Part shown: positions 1-9,456 of the stretch, piece after piece
Layout of the letters: each line of letters begins with the position of its first letter
Numbering within the stretch: the stretch's first letter is position 1
Origin: CAVQEK01 sp964596645
GTDB taxonomy: Bacteria > Bacteroidota > Bacteroidia > Cytophagales > Cyclobacteriaceae
Direction: 5' to 3'
DNA: 64,000 bases
NCBI GenBank assembly: GCA_964596645.1
Contig: CAZQVB010000011.1
Location: forward strand, 60,815-124,814
The notes under the pieces: model-generated
Told to the model about the DNA's origin: nothing
The model's input: the letters and a program-made list of their open reading frames with translations, nothing else
Database searches by the model: none
Made by a program: the position numbers and the translations under genes

Positions 1-2544
1 GAAACGCTCAACTTTCCCAAGACGATCTACGAAGACCGGGCCGGCAACATCTGGATAGGGGAGGTAGATGCTGTCGTGCGCATCAATGAAGCGGGTATAA
101 AACGATTCTTCCTTGGCCCCGCTTTTCAGTCCATCAGCTATCACGAAACTTTCGCTTTTACAGAAGATGCATTTGGCCATTTGTGGGTGGCGCCGTTCAA
201 AGGAGTTTTGCTGAGCTTCGATCAGGAAAAAGACAGGCTGGTGACTGTAGCCGGCGACTATCCGATCAGTGAGGTGAGCGGCATAGAAACAGTGAATGGC
301 GATCGCCTGTACATCACCGCCAAAGAGGGCTTGCTCATACTTAAAATAGACAGTGACAAGAATATTTTGCAGCGGGAGTTGATCACGGAGGTGAATAATC
401 TCACCGCCATAGCCAACCCGGCCGATAGTTGGATATTTCTTGGAACCTCCGACAAAGGCCTGTTTCGGATCAATCCACAAGGAGTAATCCAAAAACTGGA
501 AGAAGTGCCATATCCCGATATTCTCAATTTCTATGTAGACCCTGCAAACAAAGCCCTGTGGATTGCCAGCAGCGAATCTATTGGTATCATTAAACCCACA
601 CAGATCAAAACCCTTGAGCATACGGAAAACCACCGCATCGAGTCGCTGAGTATGGACAGCACGGGCACCTATTATTTTTCCAACGGGCAGCAATTATTTG
701 CCCTCAACACGCGGCTTCAGCAAGGCGCCAGGGAGCTGTTGTACCTGCGCAATACTTATTTCGACAGAATACTGGCCGAGGGCCAGCGCGTGTGGATCGG
801 CGATGCTTTCGGTAGCATCTTTTACTATGACCTTCACAACGGCCAGATCACCGCAGTGCTGGACAGCACCAATCATGCGGTGACGCATATCATGCGCGAC
901 AGCGCTGGAAATAAATGGTTTGCCGGGCACCCCGATCATTTGATCCGGATCGACCACCGCGACAGTCTTTTTTACTATACCTCAGTGAAAAACTCAGTGG
1001 TGATCAGGGAGTCGGATGGGGGCCAGATCATATGCGCTGCCAATGGCGCTGGCAACCGCTTTTATTCCTATTCGCCTGTCGATGATGCCTTCGCTCCCAT
1101 GGACATAGAAGTAGAGCAGGAGCAGAGTATGGTGATCAACGATATACAATTCAACCACAGGCAGCACCTGTGGATAGGCACCAACAAAGGGTTGTACATC
1201 GCAATGAAAACGGATGTTGGATATGCAAATCTCACGCGCCTGTCACTCTCAGGCTTCGACTCAGCAGAGGCAGTAAAAGCCCTTGCCCGCACAGGCGATC
1301 ATATGTGGATAGCCAACACCTACGGTCTGCTGCGGCACGATGGCGAACAGATTGTGATCTATACCCCCGAAAATGGCCTGCCCAGCAGAATAATTAAAGA
1401 GCGGGGTGTAATGCCGGAGGGCAAGTATCATTTGCTTATTTCTACCGCCAAAGGCGTAGGTAGAATAGAGGCCGGCGGAATGTTGCCGGAGGCTGCGAAA
1501 ACACCCAGGCCCATATTTCGCCAGTTGGTCGTGAATGGTGAAAGGATAGCGCCCGCTCGTGCCGATAACGGCTCCTTTCGGTACAACAGCAAGATGGAAG
1601 CAGAATTCTTGTCGCTTACCTACCCCGGCGGTGACGTGCGCTATCAGACGCGCGTGTTGGGCATTGAAGATGAGTGGTCGGTGGCCACGTCAAATCGCAT
1701 TCTGACGGTACTGGGCTTTTCGGAAGGCACGTATGTATTGGAAGTTCGCGCCCGCGACGGTGCCAGCGTATGGAGCGATCCGCTCCAACTGCACTTCACC
1801 ATTATTCAGCCCTGGTTTAAGAAATGGTGGGTTATACTGTTGTTTGTAGCCCTGGCCGTAGTGATCATGGCCACGTATGTAAAAGTTCACAACCGCAACC
1901 TGATCAGACAAAAGAAGAAGCTGCAGAAGATCATCGAGCAGCGTAGCGAGGAGATTAGCCGCCAGAAAAATGAGATGATAGAGCAGCAAAACAAGATAAT
2001 ACAGCAAAAGGAAGAGCTGATAGAAAAAAATAAGACAGTTTTCGAATCTCAAAGAGCCCTGGCGGAGGCCGATCTTAACTTTTTGAAGCTGAAAGAAAAG
2101 CAGTTGGAAGGCGCCATTGAATTTAAAAATAAGCAGCTCACCACCCATACGCTCAATATTTTACAGAAGAATGAAACCCTGAAAGATCTGCGCGATAAGT
2201 TGGAGACAATTTCAAAATCGGGTACCAGCCAAAGTCAGGAAGTGAAGCGCTCACTGCGCCTGATCGACGAAAGCTTCAGGCTCGACAAAGACTGGGAAGA
2301 ATTCAGGTTGTATTTCGAGCAGATCTACACGGGCTTTTATACCAAGCTCAAGCTCAACTATCCAGACCTCACCAATCACGAGCTGCGTCATTGTGCGCTC
2401 ATCCGGCTCAATTTGTCCATTGCTGAGTGCGCCTCTGTGTTGGGCATTTCGCCAGACAGTGTAAAGGTATCGCGCACCAGGCTGCGCAAAAAATTGAAAA
2501 TGGCGCCCAATCAAAATCTCACCGAATTTATTTTGAGCATTTGA
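1..2544 (+). CDS. Triple-Y sensor/regulator with beta-propeller and LuxR-type HTH (5' partial)
   Basis: The frame is open from the first base of the window. It already encodes a propeller blade there (DRAGNIWIGE), so the true start lies upstream and the internal GTG at base 76 is not the start. Counting from the first codon, a two-component-regulator type beta-propeller (repeated D..GN.W.G motifs) fills about residues 1-520. A Y_Y_Y-like domain follows at about 525-600, then one membrane helix at about 608-628, a long coiled coil at about 635-740, and a C-terminal LuxR/GerE-like helix-turn-helix (NLSIAECASVLGISPDSVKV). Family knowledge: such Bacteroidota proteins sense a periplasmic signal and bind DNA directly, with no kinase or receiver domain. 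The ligand and the target genes cannot be read from the sequence. The next gene is convergent. Confidence 0.85.
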   Translation, partial: ETLNFPKTIYEDRAGNIWIGEVDAVVRINEAGIKRFFLGPAFQSISYHETFAFTEDAFGHLWVAPFKGVLLSFDQEKDRLVTVAGDYPISEVSGIETVNGDRLYITAKEGLLILKIDSDKNILQRELITEVNNLTAIANPADSWIFLGTSDKGLFRINPQGVIQKLEEVPYPDILNFYVDPANKALWIASSESIGIIKPTQIKTLEHTENHRIESLSMDSTGTYYFSNGQQLFALNTRLQQGARELLYLRNTYFDRILAEGQRVWIGDAFGSIFYYDLHNGQITAVLDSTNHAVTHIMRDSAGNKWFAGHPDHLIRIDHRDSLFYYTSVKNSVVIRESDGGQIICAANGAGNRFYSYSPVDDAFAPMDIEVEQEQSMVINDIQFNHRQHLWIGTNKGLYIAMKTDVGYANLTRLSLSGFDSAEAVKALARTGDHMWIANTYGLLRHDGEQIVIYTPENGLPSRIIKERGVMPEGKYHLLISTAKGVGRIEAGGMLPEAAKTPRPIFRQLVVNGERIAPARADNGSFRYNSKMEAEFLSLTYPGGDVRYQTRVLGIEDEWSVATSNRILTVLGFSEGTYVLEVRARDGASVWSDPLQLHFTIIQPWFKKWWVILLFVALAVVIMATYVKVHNRNLIRQKKKLQKIIEQRSEEISRQKNEMIEQQNKIIQQKEELIEKNKTVFESQRALAEADLNFLKLKEKQLEGAIEFKNKQLTTHTLNILQKNETLKDLRDKLETISKSGTSQSQEVKRSLRLIDESFRLDKDWEEFRLYFEQIYTGFYTKLKLNYPDLTNHELRHCALIRLNLSIAECASVLGISPDSVKVSRTRLRKKLKMAPNQNLTEFILSI

Positions 2545-2571
2545 TCCTGCAGGGCCCGTAGTAGCTTCCGA

Positions 2572-3207
2572 TCAGTTGGTGGCAATTCTGATCACAACGC
2601 CACCGGTGAAATCGCCCTGTATGATGGTGGAGTACGAATTGATGCCGGTACCACAACTGGCTCCGCCCGCCCCAATGCCGCATCCCAGGCTAATGCCCGA
2701 AAACTGCATTGGAAACAACAGACGCGCCTGCAAACGCAGACCGATGGCATCGGAGAAAAAGTATTTGATGCCTCCGCCAAGGCCTGCTGCCAGCCAGGTG
2801 GCGCTCTCACGCCGGCCATCCTGGGCGGTGAAGTTTACAGCGCCAATGTTAAGTAATCCATAGGGAACCACATCGCCTTGGGACATCTCGTACTGCCCGC
2901 CCAGCAGGTAGTAGTTCATGGCAAAAGGTCGAGCTTCACGCTGCTCACTGTTAAAGTCGTAGTATCGAAGGGTAGACTCGGAGCGGTTGTATTCAAACTC
3001 CACCGTTTTGCCGGGCCTTATCTGGTAGCCAACGCGCAAGCCAAAGTTGCCGTTGTCGTCGGCTTTCATATTTTGCCGGTAAGCAGGCACCTGGCCGGTC
3101 CAGAGCCATCCGCCAAAAGGCGTGATCTCAATTTGTGCGAAAGAAGCCGTAACGGAACATATGGCCAGCAAGGCAGTGGCGGCAATGGCAAATAAATTTT
3201 TTTTCAT
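2572..3207 (-). CDS. Outer-membrane beta-barrel protein, unknown role
   Basis: A 211-residue protein with a clear Sec signal peptide (MKKNLFAIAATALLAICSVTASFAQ region, cleavage near residue 25). A series of alternating hydrophobic/polar strands follows and ends in aromatic or hydrophobic residues, as in small OmpW/OmpX-like barrels. Segments such as LRVGYQIRPGKTVEFEYN and LRLQARLLFPMQFSG look like transmembrane strands. Two Cys residues near the C-terminus (CGIGAGGASC) could form an extracellular loop disulfide. It probably sits in the outer membrane. Its substrate or partner is not evident. It is convergent with the sensor-regulator and separated from it by 27 bases, so the two are not co-transcribed. 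Confidence 0.7.
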   Translation of the reverse strand: MKKNLFAIAATALLAICSVTASFAQIEITPFGGWLWTGQVPAYRQNMKADDNGNFGLRVGYQIRPGKTVEFEYNRSESTLRYYDFNSEQREARPFAMNYYLLGGQYEMSQGDVVPYGLLNIGAVNFTAQDGRRESATWLAAGLGGGIKYFFSDAIGLRLQARLLFPMQFSGISLGCGIGAGGASCGTGINSYSTIIQGDFTGGVVIRIATN

Positions 3208-3471
3208 CGAAGTGTAGTTAATAGTTCAGGATGTGGGCTATGCTATATAGCGTTGTAAGGGTTTCATATTATCGGCGCTCAACAAGATGCCTGTGATTAA
3301 AAAAGGCAATATACAGTTTGTAGAGGTTTATGTTTTATGTTGAATACAGCATTTCCATTAAATACTTAGCCGTTTGTACTAAAGACATTTAGCGGAAAGA
3401 CTTTTACTTGTGCATTTTGATTGCCATATTGAATCATTCTTCAGAATATGCACTAGTTTATATTTACCGCC

Positions 3472-3912
3472 ATGAAGCCAATATTCGTTGTTTTTGTCGC
3501 CTTAGCTGCAGTCGTTTCTGTTGATGCTTGCGCGCAAACCGTTTTTAGTAATGCCATCGCCACTGATGAGGAGGCCGCCGGATGGCAAACCAGGAATTTG
3601 GAAGCGGCCTATTATCGCAAGGCAATATTTGGCAGTGAAGAAAACATGGGTAAAACGTTGATTACAGTCGCCTCCATTGATGGCCAGTTTGGCCGCACGT
3701 ACCTGATCAATGAACACGGCGAAACAATAAGCAGCGGCCATAGCACAGCAGTGCCATATACTACAGGCCAAGGTCTTGTGCTCGTTGGCAGCCAAGACTA
3801 CACCCGGCGCGACAGCTTCAACCCCTACGGCGCTACCGACATGGGTCAGGCATTATTCATCGGGGCGATCAACTCGTTCTTCGGCCGCTTCAAGCGTAAA
3901 AACAGGGATTAG
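3472..3912 (+). CDS. Small secreted protein, unknown function
   Basis: A 146-residue protein with an N-terminal signal peptide ending near ACAQ (residues 1-22). The mature part has no motif I recognise. It is polar and has a Gly/Thr-rich middle (TTGQGLVLVGSQDYTRRD) and a basic tail (FGRFKRKNRD). The A-rich start region and a plausible TATATTTA element just upstream of the ATG support expression. It stands alone between a minus-strand porin-like gene and the PorE-like gene, with more than 200 bases on each side. It could be periplasmic, or attached to the envelope through the PorE-like neighbour, but that is only inference from position. Confidence 0.6.
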   Translation: MKPIFVVFVALAAVVSVDACAQTVFSNAIATDEEAAGWQTRNLEAAYYRKAIFGSEENMGKTLITVASIDGQFGRTYLINEHGETISSGHSTAVPYTTGQGLVLVGSQDYTRRDSFNPYGATDMGQALFIGAINSFFGRFKRKNRD

Positions 3913-3984
3913 AGCCCACTTCCTCAACACCTTCTTCACATAATTTTTCTTCTTTTCTTACAGTCAGGCGAGTCACCCGCTGAA

Positions 3985-3999
3985 GACAGTGTGTCTGTC
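3985..3999. promoter_or_regulatory. Inverted repeat GACAG-N5-CTGTC upstream of the PorE-like gene
   Basis: A perfect 5-bp inverted repeat (GACAGtgtgtCTGTC) lies about 150 bases before the next gene. It resembles the TGACAG-N6-CTGTCA repeat seen upstream of groES in this window. A shared regulator is possible but unproven. Confidence 0.3.
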
Positions 4000-4151
4000 A
4001 TTCGGCAAGTTATTTTTCGAAATACCGCCCTTCCGTTTCCTGTTCGGCAATGCCCCGCAAAAAATACAATTGTAATGTTTTGCTATAAATGCACCCGCCA
4101 TTCTTTGGGCAGTGCCCTAACATTGTAGCCTGAATTAAATGGGGTAGAACT

Positions 4152-6497
4152 ATGTTTTTGAGTGCAAAGGGGTTTTCAGGCAACAGAGCGGCGGTGATGA
4201 CGCTCGCATTTTTAGCATTCGGATTTAGTCTTGTACAAGCACAAAATCAGAATAAAGCTGCGCAAAAGGCCGACAAGTTATTTCAATACCAAAACTACGG
4301 CGAGGCCATAAAGCTGTACGACGAGGCACTGTCGGAAGGGGCCGCCAGCCCCGATATTTATTATCGCCTGGGCAAGTCGTACTTCGAGTCTGCTGAGATC
4401 AACGATAAGGTGAGATCAATAGAATATCTGGAGAAAGCGCTGCAATTATCCATTTCGCCTGTTCCCCGGGATTTCTACTTGAACCTGGGCGACGCCTACC
4501 ACCTGAACGAACAGCCGGAGCAAGCCCTTACTGCCTACAACAAACACCTTTCGCAGGGAGGGCTCAATGAAAGCGAGAAATTGGCTGCCGCACAGCGTTT
4601 AGAAAAAGCAAAAAATGCCCATCGCATGATGCGGGAAGCAAAAGACATACGCATCACGCGCCTCAATACCAACATCAACAGTGCATATACCGAATACAAC
4701 CCTGTGGTGTCGGCCGATGAAAGCGTGCTGGCCTACACGGCACTGCGCCCCAACGACGGTCGGAGGAATACGATGGATAAGTTTGTAGAAGAAATATTGA
4801 TTTCAAGGAATGAAACAGGCAACTGGTCTGATCCGGTCGCCGTGCCGGTAGCCACACAGAGCAACTATGGCACAGCAGGCCTTTCTGCCGACGGTCAGGA
4901 GATGCTCATCTTCATAGGCGACAGACGCACAGGCAGCCTGTACACCATCAGCCGTGAGCAGGGCGGCTGGACGCGACCGGTGAGCATAGGTGCCATAAAC
5001 TCCAAAAACCTGGAGAGCACAGCCAGCCTCACACCCGACGGCAAAACGATATACTTTGCCAGCAATCGTCCCGGCGGCTATGGCGGACTCGACATATACA
5101 AGGCCACAAAGAAATCGGATGGCACCTGGAGCAACATAAAGAACCTCGGGCCCACTGTAAACACCAAAGCCGACGAAGAAGCGCCTTTTATTCACCCAAA
5201 CGGCACCATGCTTTTCTTTACCTCCGACGGGCACGATGGCATGGGTGGGTTCGACATATTCAAATGCGTGCAAGAGGGGCAGGATTGGTCGGTGCCCGTC
5301 AACATGGGCTACCCGGTGAATACATCGGCCAACGACAGCTATTTCACGCTTATCGCCGATGGCTCGCGCGGATATTTTTCCTCCGACCGCAAAGGAGGCG
5401 CCGGCGGCCAAGACATCTACATGATGGATATGCCCGATGACTTCGAAACCATCCCCCTCACCATGATCAAAGGGCGGATTTTGGAATCGGCAACAGAAAG
5501 GCCTCTGCCCACCAAGATTTATGTGATTGACAATTCGACCAACCAAAAGCTCGATTTTGTATATCACCCAAACAAGGAAACGGGCGACTACCTCATCATA
5601 CTGCCGCCAAGCAAAAGCTACGATATGATCATAGAGTCCGACGGCTTTCTTCCCTATACGCTGAATATCGATGTGCCCAATCAAACCTATTTCTATGAGC
5701 TGTATCAAAAAATACATCTGAGCACCATCAAGCATTTTGATGTAGTAGTGGGGCAGGAAGTAGAGGTGAAAAATGCCTTTTACAACACCCAGGCTGCCCA
5801 GGTGGCCGACCTGCGCAAAGAGCACGAAGCTACCCTGGTGCAGCAAGACAGTATAGATGTGTATGAGCTGATGGGCGACCTGATAGAAGCCGGCGATCAG
5901 CATGCCATTGATTATGTGGTGGAGCTGATCATGGCCAAAAATCCCATAGATGCCGTAAACTTCGACGATAACAACAACGAACGCCTGCAGGCGGCCAAGC
6001 GCGTCTACTTTTACGACGAGAGCGATGAGAGCAAGTTTGAGAAGAAAAATGTGGGCAATGATGTCATTTTTTCTCTGCCCACTTTCAATGTGACCCAAGC
6101 GGCAGAAGAGCAGCGCAATGGCCAAATGGCCACAAGAGGCAGCTATGAAAAGAGCCTGCTCGGCACAACGCTGAAGGTATTTTTTGATGCAGACGCCAGC
6201 GAGCTATCCAAAAACTACCAGCCCAAGCTCGACGAGATACTGAAGATTCTGAAAGATAACCCGGCATTGGGTGTGGAAATAAGCGGCTATGCCTCTGCCG
6301 AAGGCGACGAGGAATACAATAAAAAGCTGTCGAACCAACGGGCCATCTCCGTGCTCGACTACATCAATCACCGCGGTATAGTACGCAGGCGCATCATCGC
6401 CAAAGGTTTTGGCGCTTCCGCTGCTGGTGGGGCCAGTAAAGAAGAAAGCCGGCGTGTAGAAGTGCGCATAGTTGATTTGGAGAAATCTGCCAGCTGA
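4152..6497 (+). CDS. PorE-like TPR / PD40 propeller / OmpA-C protein
   Basis: A 781-residue exported protein with a signal peptide cleaved near VQAQ (residue 31). Domains in order: TPR helices about 40-165 (YGEAIKLYDEAL); WD40-like PD40 blades about 180-440 (repeated TPDGKTIYFASNRPGG and related motifs); a carboxypeptidase-regulatory-like segment about 445-545; and a C-terminal OmpA peptidoglycan-binding domain about 665-778 (SGYASAEGDEEYNKKLSNQR, then RRVEVRIV). This is the architecture of PorE, which anchors the type IX secretion machine to peptidoglycan. PorE itself is a lipoprotein, but no lipobox cysteine is visible here, so this may be a paralogue. A T9SS cargo encoded near 28.4-31.7 kb shows that T9SS operates in this organism. 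Confidence 0.75.
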   Translation: MFLSAKGFSGNRAAVMTLAFLAFGFSLVQAQNQNKAAQKADKLFQYQNYGEAIKLYDEALSEGAASPDIYYRLGKSYFESAEINDKVRSIEYLEKALQLSISPVPRDFYLNLGDAYHLNEQPEQALTAYNKHLSQGGLNESEKLAAAQRLEKAKNAHRMMREAKDIRITRLNTNINSAYTEYNPVVSADESVLAYTALRPNDGRRNTMDKFVEEILISRNETGNWSDPVAVPVATQSNYGTAGLSADGQEMLIFIGDRRTGSLYTISREQGGWTRPVSIGAINSKNLESTASLTPDGKTIYFASNRPGGYGGLDIYKATKKSDGTWSNIKNLGPTVNTKADEEAPFIHPNGTMLFFTSDGHDGMGGFDIFKCVQEGQDWSVPVNMGYPVNTSANDSYFTLIADGSRGYFSSDRKGGAGGQDIYMMDMPDDFETIPLTMIKGRILESATERPLPTKIYVIDNSTNQKLDFVYHPNKETGDYLIILPPSKSYDMIIESDGFLPYTLNIDVPNQTYFYELYQKIHLSTIKHFDVVVGQEVEVKNAFYNTQAAQVADLRKEHEATLVQQDSIDVYELMGDLIEAGDQHAIDYVVELIMAKNPIDAVNFDDNNNERLQAAKRVYFYDESDESKFEKKNVGNDVIFSLPTFNVTQAAEEQRNGQMATRGSYEKSLLGTTLKVFFDADASELSKNYQPKLDEILKILKDNPALGVEISGYASAEGDEEYNKKLSNQRAISVLDYINHRGIVRRRIIAKGFGASAAGGASKEESRRVEVRIVDLEKSAS

Positions 6498-6514
6498 TCG
6501 CTGAATATTCTCTC

Positions 6515-6550
6515 AAAGCCCCGGTTTCCTGAAATCGGCGCTTTTCTTTT
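6515..6550 (+). terminator. Rho-independent terminator after the PorE-like gene
   Basis: An imperfect hairpin (AAAGC..CCG.TTTC / GAAA.CGG..GCTTT) is followed by CTTTTCTTTT and starts 18 bases after the stop codon. Confidence 0.6.
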
Positions 6551-6605
6551 GCCAGTGACTATTGGCTTCTATATTCGCGCAGCAAATCAGCAATTATTTC
6601 TTACA

Positions 6606-7415
6606 GTGAAAAAGAATTTTGTACTTATCACAGGTGCGAGCCATGGCATAGGTCGCGCCATGGCTTTTGAATTTGCCCGTATGGGCTATCCCATCGTAAT
6701 GGTAGCGCTGCTCGACGATCTGCTCGAAGCGACGGCCGCCGAAATAAAGCAACAATATCCCGTGCATGTGCTCACCCACGGCACCGACCTCACCAGTGCA
6801 GGGGCCATAGAGCAGTTGAAAGTGTGGTACGACGGGCTGGGCATCTCCCTTGCCGGGCTGGTAAACAATGCCGGCTTTGGCACCAGTGGCTTGTTCGAAT
6901 ATGGCTCGCTGCCGCGGTTCAATATGATGATCGATCTGAACAACAAGGCCATGGTCAACATGATCTATCATTTTATGCCTGAGTTGCGCAAGGCTTCTTC
7001 GGCATTCATCATGAATATGAGCAGCATGGAGGCTACACTGCCACTGCCATACAAGGCGGTATACACCGGCACCAAGAGTTTTGTCTATGCCTTCAGCCTG
7101 GCCCTTCGGGAAGAGCTGCGTGAATTCGGCATCACCGTGAGTGTGCTGTGCCCCGGCCCCACCATCACCAACGAAGAAGGGCTTTTGCGTATTCAGACAC
7201 AAGGCAAAAGCGCCAAGCTGATGGTAAAGATGCCGGAAGAAGTGGCCCGCGTCGCCATCAAAAATGTGCTCAGGGGCAAGTCGGTCATTATTCCCGGCAA
7301 GGTACCATGGACTTTTATGAAACTCGGCAAGCTGGCCCCCACCAATTTCAAGATGAGATTGCTTCAGCGCATGTTTCGCGCCTACCGCGATTTGCCGGGA
7401 GTGGTGTCGAAATAG
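6606..7415 (+). CDS. Short-chain dehydrogenase/reductase (SDR)
   Basis: Classical SDR of 270 residues if translation starts at the GTG used here. A TTG lies 57 bases upstream in frame, but the Rossmann fold begins right after the GTG, and the upstream TTG sits in the terminator stem region. Motifs: TGASHGIG cofactor loop near the N-terminus, NNAGFG, MSSMEA with the catalytic Ser, and YTGTKSF as YxxxK. Family: NAD(P)H-dependent oxidoreductases of the YqjQ/DltE-like kind, acting on unknown alcohol or ketone substrates. The cytosolic location is inferred from the absence of a signal peptide. The 3' end overlaps the convergent second SDR gene by 34 bases, so each transcript carries the antisense of the other's end. 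Confidence 0.85.
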   Translation: MKKNFVLITGASHGIGRAMAFEFARMGYPIVMVALLDDLLEATAAEIKQQYPVHVLTHGTDLTSAGAIEQLKVWYDGLGISLAGLVNNAGFGTSGLFEYGSLPRFNMMIDLNNKAMVNMIYHFMPELRKASSAFIMNMSSMEATLPLPYKAVYTGTKSFVYAFSLALREELREFGITVSVLCPGPTITNEEGLLRIQTQGKSAKLMVKMPEEVARVAIKNVLRGKSVIIPGKVPWTFMKLGKLAPTNFKMRLLQRMFRAYRDLPGVVSK

Positions 7416-8263
7416 TCGCTGATGCCGGTGAGCCCCAGGCTGATGTCCCATAGTGTGTTGGCGTCCTCCTCATTGTACGAGCGCTTGGAAGAGGGCTTGG
7501 CGGCGCTTTTGTCCCAGTACTTGCCGCTCACGCCTTTCACCTCCGGGCTGCTCGCCAGGTAGATGGACGTCTGAGCGCCTTGTGCTGGCGATACGCCGCC
7601 CATACGCCTTATCTTCCAGGCCAGTCCGTGCAGTGATATGGTGTGTTTCATGCCAATGTCGGTTTTCACCAGTCCAGGCTGCACAGCATTCACACTTACA
7701 GGCAGGTCGCGTTCCTTCAGCCGTCGGTCGAGTGCGTAGGTAAACAGCACGTTGCCCAGCTTCGACTGCGCATAGGCGCGAAGGCCGTGGTACTTTTTGG
7801 TCAGATTGAGATCGTCGAAGTTCATTTTGCCTTTGAAATGCGAATCGGACGACACATTGATAATGCGGCCTTCGCCCGATGCCGCAAGGTGACCAAGCAG
7901 CTTGTGGGTAAGCAGGAAATATGCGAGGTGGTTTACAGCAAACTGCATTTCAATGCCCTCATGAGTTAATGAAAGCTTGGAAAACCAGGTGCCGGCATTG
8001 TTGACTAAAACATCAATCTTTTCCGTTTTTTCCATGATCTGATCAGCCGATTTTCGGATAGACACCTGCGATGACAGGTCGGTGACTACCATGTCCACCT
8101 GATTGTTTTGCGTCTGAATTTGTATGTTTTCGCGTGCGCGGCTGAGTTTTTCCGGATCGCGTCCGACTAGAAAAACGCGTGCGCCGGCCTTTGCCAGAGC
8201 CAGGGCCGTTTCGAAGCCGATGCCGGCGTTGGCGCCGGTCACCACACAAATTTTATTCTTCAT
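7382..8263 (-). CDS. Short-chain dehydrogenase, retinol-dehydrogenase-like
   Basis: SDR of 293 residues starting at MKNKICVVTGANAGIG. Another ATG four codons upstream is possible but less likely, because the fold begins at MKNK. It carries the TGANAGIG cofactor loop, NNAGTW, a Ser in NVSSDS, and YAQSKLGN as the YxxxK catalytic pair. The length and the motif context resemble retinol dehydrogenase/WW-domain-oxidoreductase-like SDRs, which are broad-specificity enzymes. The substrate is unknown. The C-terminal dozen residues (DYFDTTPGKSR) lie in the overlap with the convergent SDR gene and extend past the usual end of the family, perhaps because the ancestral stop codon was lost. Confidence 0.85.
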   Translation of the reverse strand: MKNKICVVTGANAGIGFETALALAKAGARVFLVGRDPEKLSRARENIQIQTQNNQVDMVVTDLSSQVSIRKSADQIMEKTEKIDVLVNNAGTWFSKLSLTHEGIEMQFAVNHLAYFLLTHKLLGHLAASGEGRIINVSSDSHFKGKMNFDDLNLTKKYHGLRAYAQSKLGNVLFTYALDRRLKERDLPVSVNAVQPGLVKTDIGMKHTISLHGLAWKIRRMGGVSPAQGAQTSIYLASSPEVKGVSGKYWDKSAAKPSSKRSYNEEDANTLWDISLGLTGISDYFDTTPGKSR

Positions 8264-8344
8264 GGTTAGATACATTAATTGTAGATAAATGCCGGTAAAG
8301 GCTCCCGGCCAAAATTAATTGTATACACTAATAATCAGTGCCGA

Positions 8345-9076
8345 ATGCGTCATAAAGTTATCTTTTTGCTTTTTATCATCAACGGTCATCTGGCTGCCGC
8401 ACAAGAGGCCGGAAAAATGCCTGAGGCCTACTATAAATATCCGATTGATACGTGCTTGATTTTCGAAGAGAATGTAAAAACCATTGTGCTGGTGCGCCAT
8501 GGCAAACCGAAAATAAAATTGAAGGGCTGGCAAAACAGAAAGGAAATGGTGGACTTTGCCATTGCCTACGACACGGTAGAAGTAGAACCCATTGGCAGGC
8601 GGGTGATTTGCAATCCCGACAGCATCGACCTGCTGTATACCAGCATGCTCACCCGCTCCCGCAATACCGCCGACCAACTGTTCGATGGCTATGGCATACC
8701 GCGCGACTCCACCGATTTGTTCAATGAGTTTGAAAGGAAGGTGGTGGGTTTTCCCAACATCAAAATGCCCATAATTGTGTGGCGCGGCCTGAGCCGTTTT
8801 TTTTGGCTGCTCGGCTTCAATGACCGCGGAATAGAGTCTTTTCGTGAGGCAAAAAACCGCGCCCGGCGTGGCGCCTTTTATTTGGAATATATGATACAAG
8901 ACAAGCAGCAGCTCGTACTGGTGTCGCACGGGTTATTGAACCTTTACCTAAAAAAATATCTGCGCAGGCAGGGGTGGGAAGTAGAGAAGCGCCACGGTGT
9001 ACGGTATTTGGGTTCGTGGGTGCTCACCAAGCCCCATCTGGAATGGGCACCCGAAGTAGTACCCGTCGTAGAGTGA
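8345..9076 (+). CDS. Histidine phosphatase superfamily protein with signal peptide
   Basis: A 243-residue protein. An N-terminal hydrophobic stretch (MRHKVIFLLFIINGHLAAAQ) looks like a signal peptide, so the mature enzyme is probably periplasmic. The phosphoglycerate-mutase-like signature LVRHGKPK supplies the nucleophilic His and first Arg. SMLTRSRNTAD matches the second Arg region, and VSHGLLN supplies the second catalytic His. Family members hydrolyse phosphate mono-esters. The substrate is not predictable here. It is divergent from the SDR gene on the left. To the right the sequence turns AT-rich and enters the toxin-antitoxin scar. Confidence 0.75.
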   Translation: MRHKVIFLLFIINGHLAAAQEAGKMPEAYYKYPIDTCLIFEENVKTIVLVRHGKPKIKLKGWQNRKEMVDFAIAYDTVEVEPIGRRVICNPDSIDLLYTSMLTRSRNTADQLFDGYGIPRDSTDLFNEFERKVVGFPNIKMPIIVWRGLSRFFWLLGFNDRGIESFREAKNRARRGAFYLEYMIQDKQQLVLVSHGLLNLYLKKYLRRQGWEVEKRHGVRYLGSWVLTKPHLEWAPEVVPVVE

Positions 9077-9456
9077 TCGGTGACGCATTGAGCAGAGATT
9101 TTCTTCGGTAATAGGAAGTTCAGCGCCGATGGGTGGAGGCAACTGTAATTTCAAGATTTGCGCACTGTATATGGAGAAACTATTTTTTATTTTTGATTAT
9201 GGCTCTACCATAGCGAAAAGTGAAACGTTACGCTTTTCCCGCTCAACTGTGAAGTCCAAATCGCCCCGAAAGGAGATTACGCTACTTTTATGTTTGCTCA
9301 TGTTTCCATGAGGAATTTGAAGCAAAATAGAAACGAAGATAATGCAAATTGACAAGCGAAAGATGATGAACCAGCGTATTATTTATTGAAACAGTATTTT
9401 GTCTCAAAAAATTATGTTGCTTAATTTAACTATTAACAGTTTTGTGACACACTTGT
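9077..9456. other. AT-rich intergenic stretch, no supported gene
   Basis: This 380-base stretch marks the change from typical coding sequence to a visibly AT-rich segment. Short open frames exist on both strands (for example a 60-codon frame beginning near 9129), but they show no recognisable domain and no conserved-looking start. I see no tRNA, insertion-sequence end or repeat. It is probably the left flank of a horizontally acquired segment. Confidence 0.5.

Noticed and set aside
4803..6125. 440-codon open frame on the minus strand
   Set aside because: It lies fully antisense to the PorE-like gene, has no family motifs, and its composition mirrors the real gene's codon bias.
9129..9311. 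Possible 60-residue gene beginning MGGGNCNFK
   Set aside because: No start signal, no conserved pattern, and it lies in the AT-rich scar where random frames are common.
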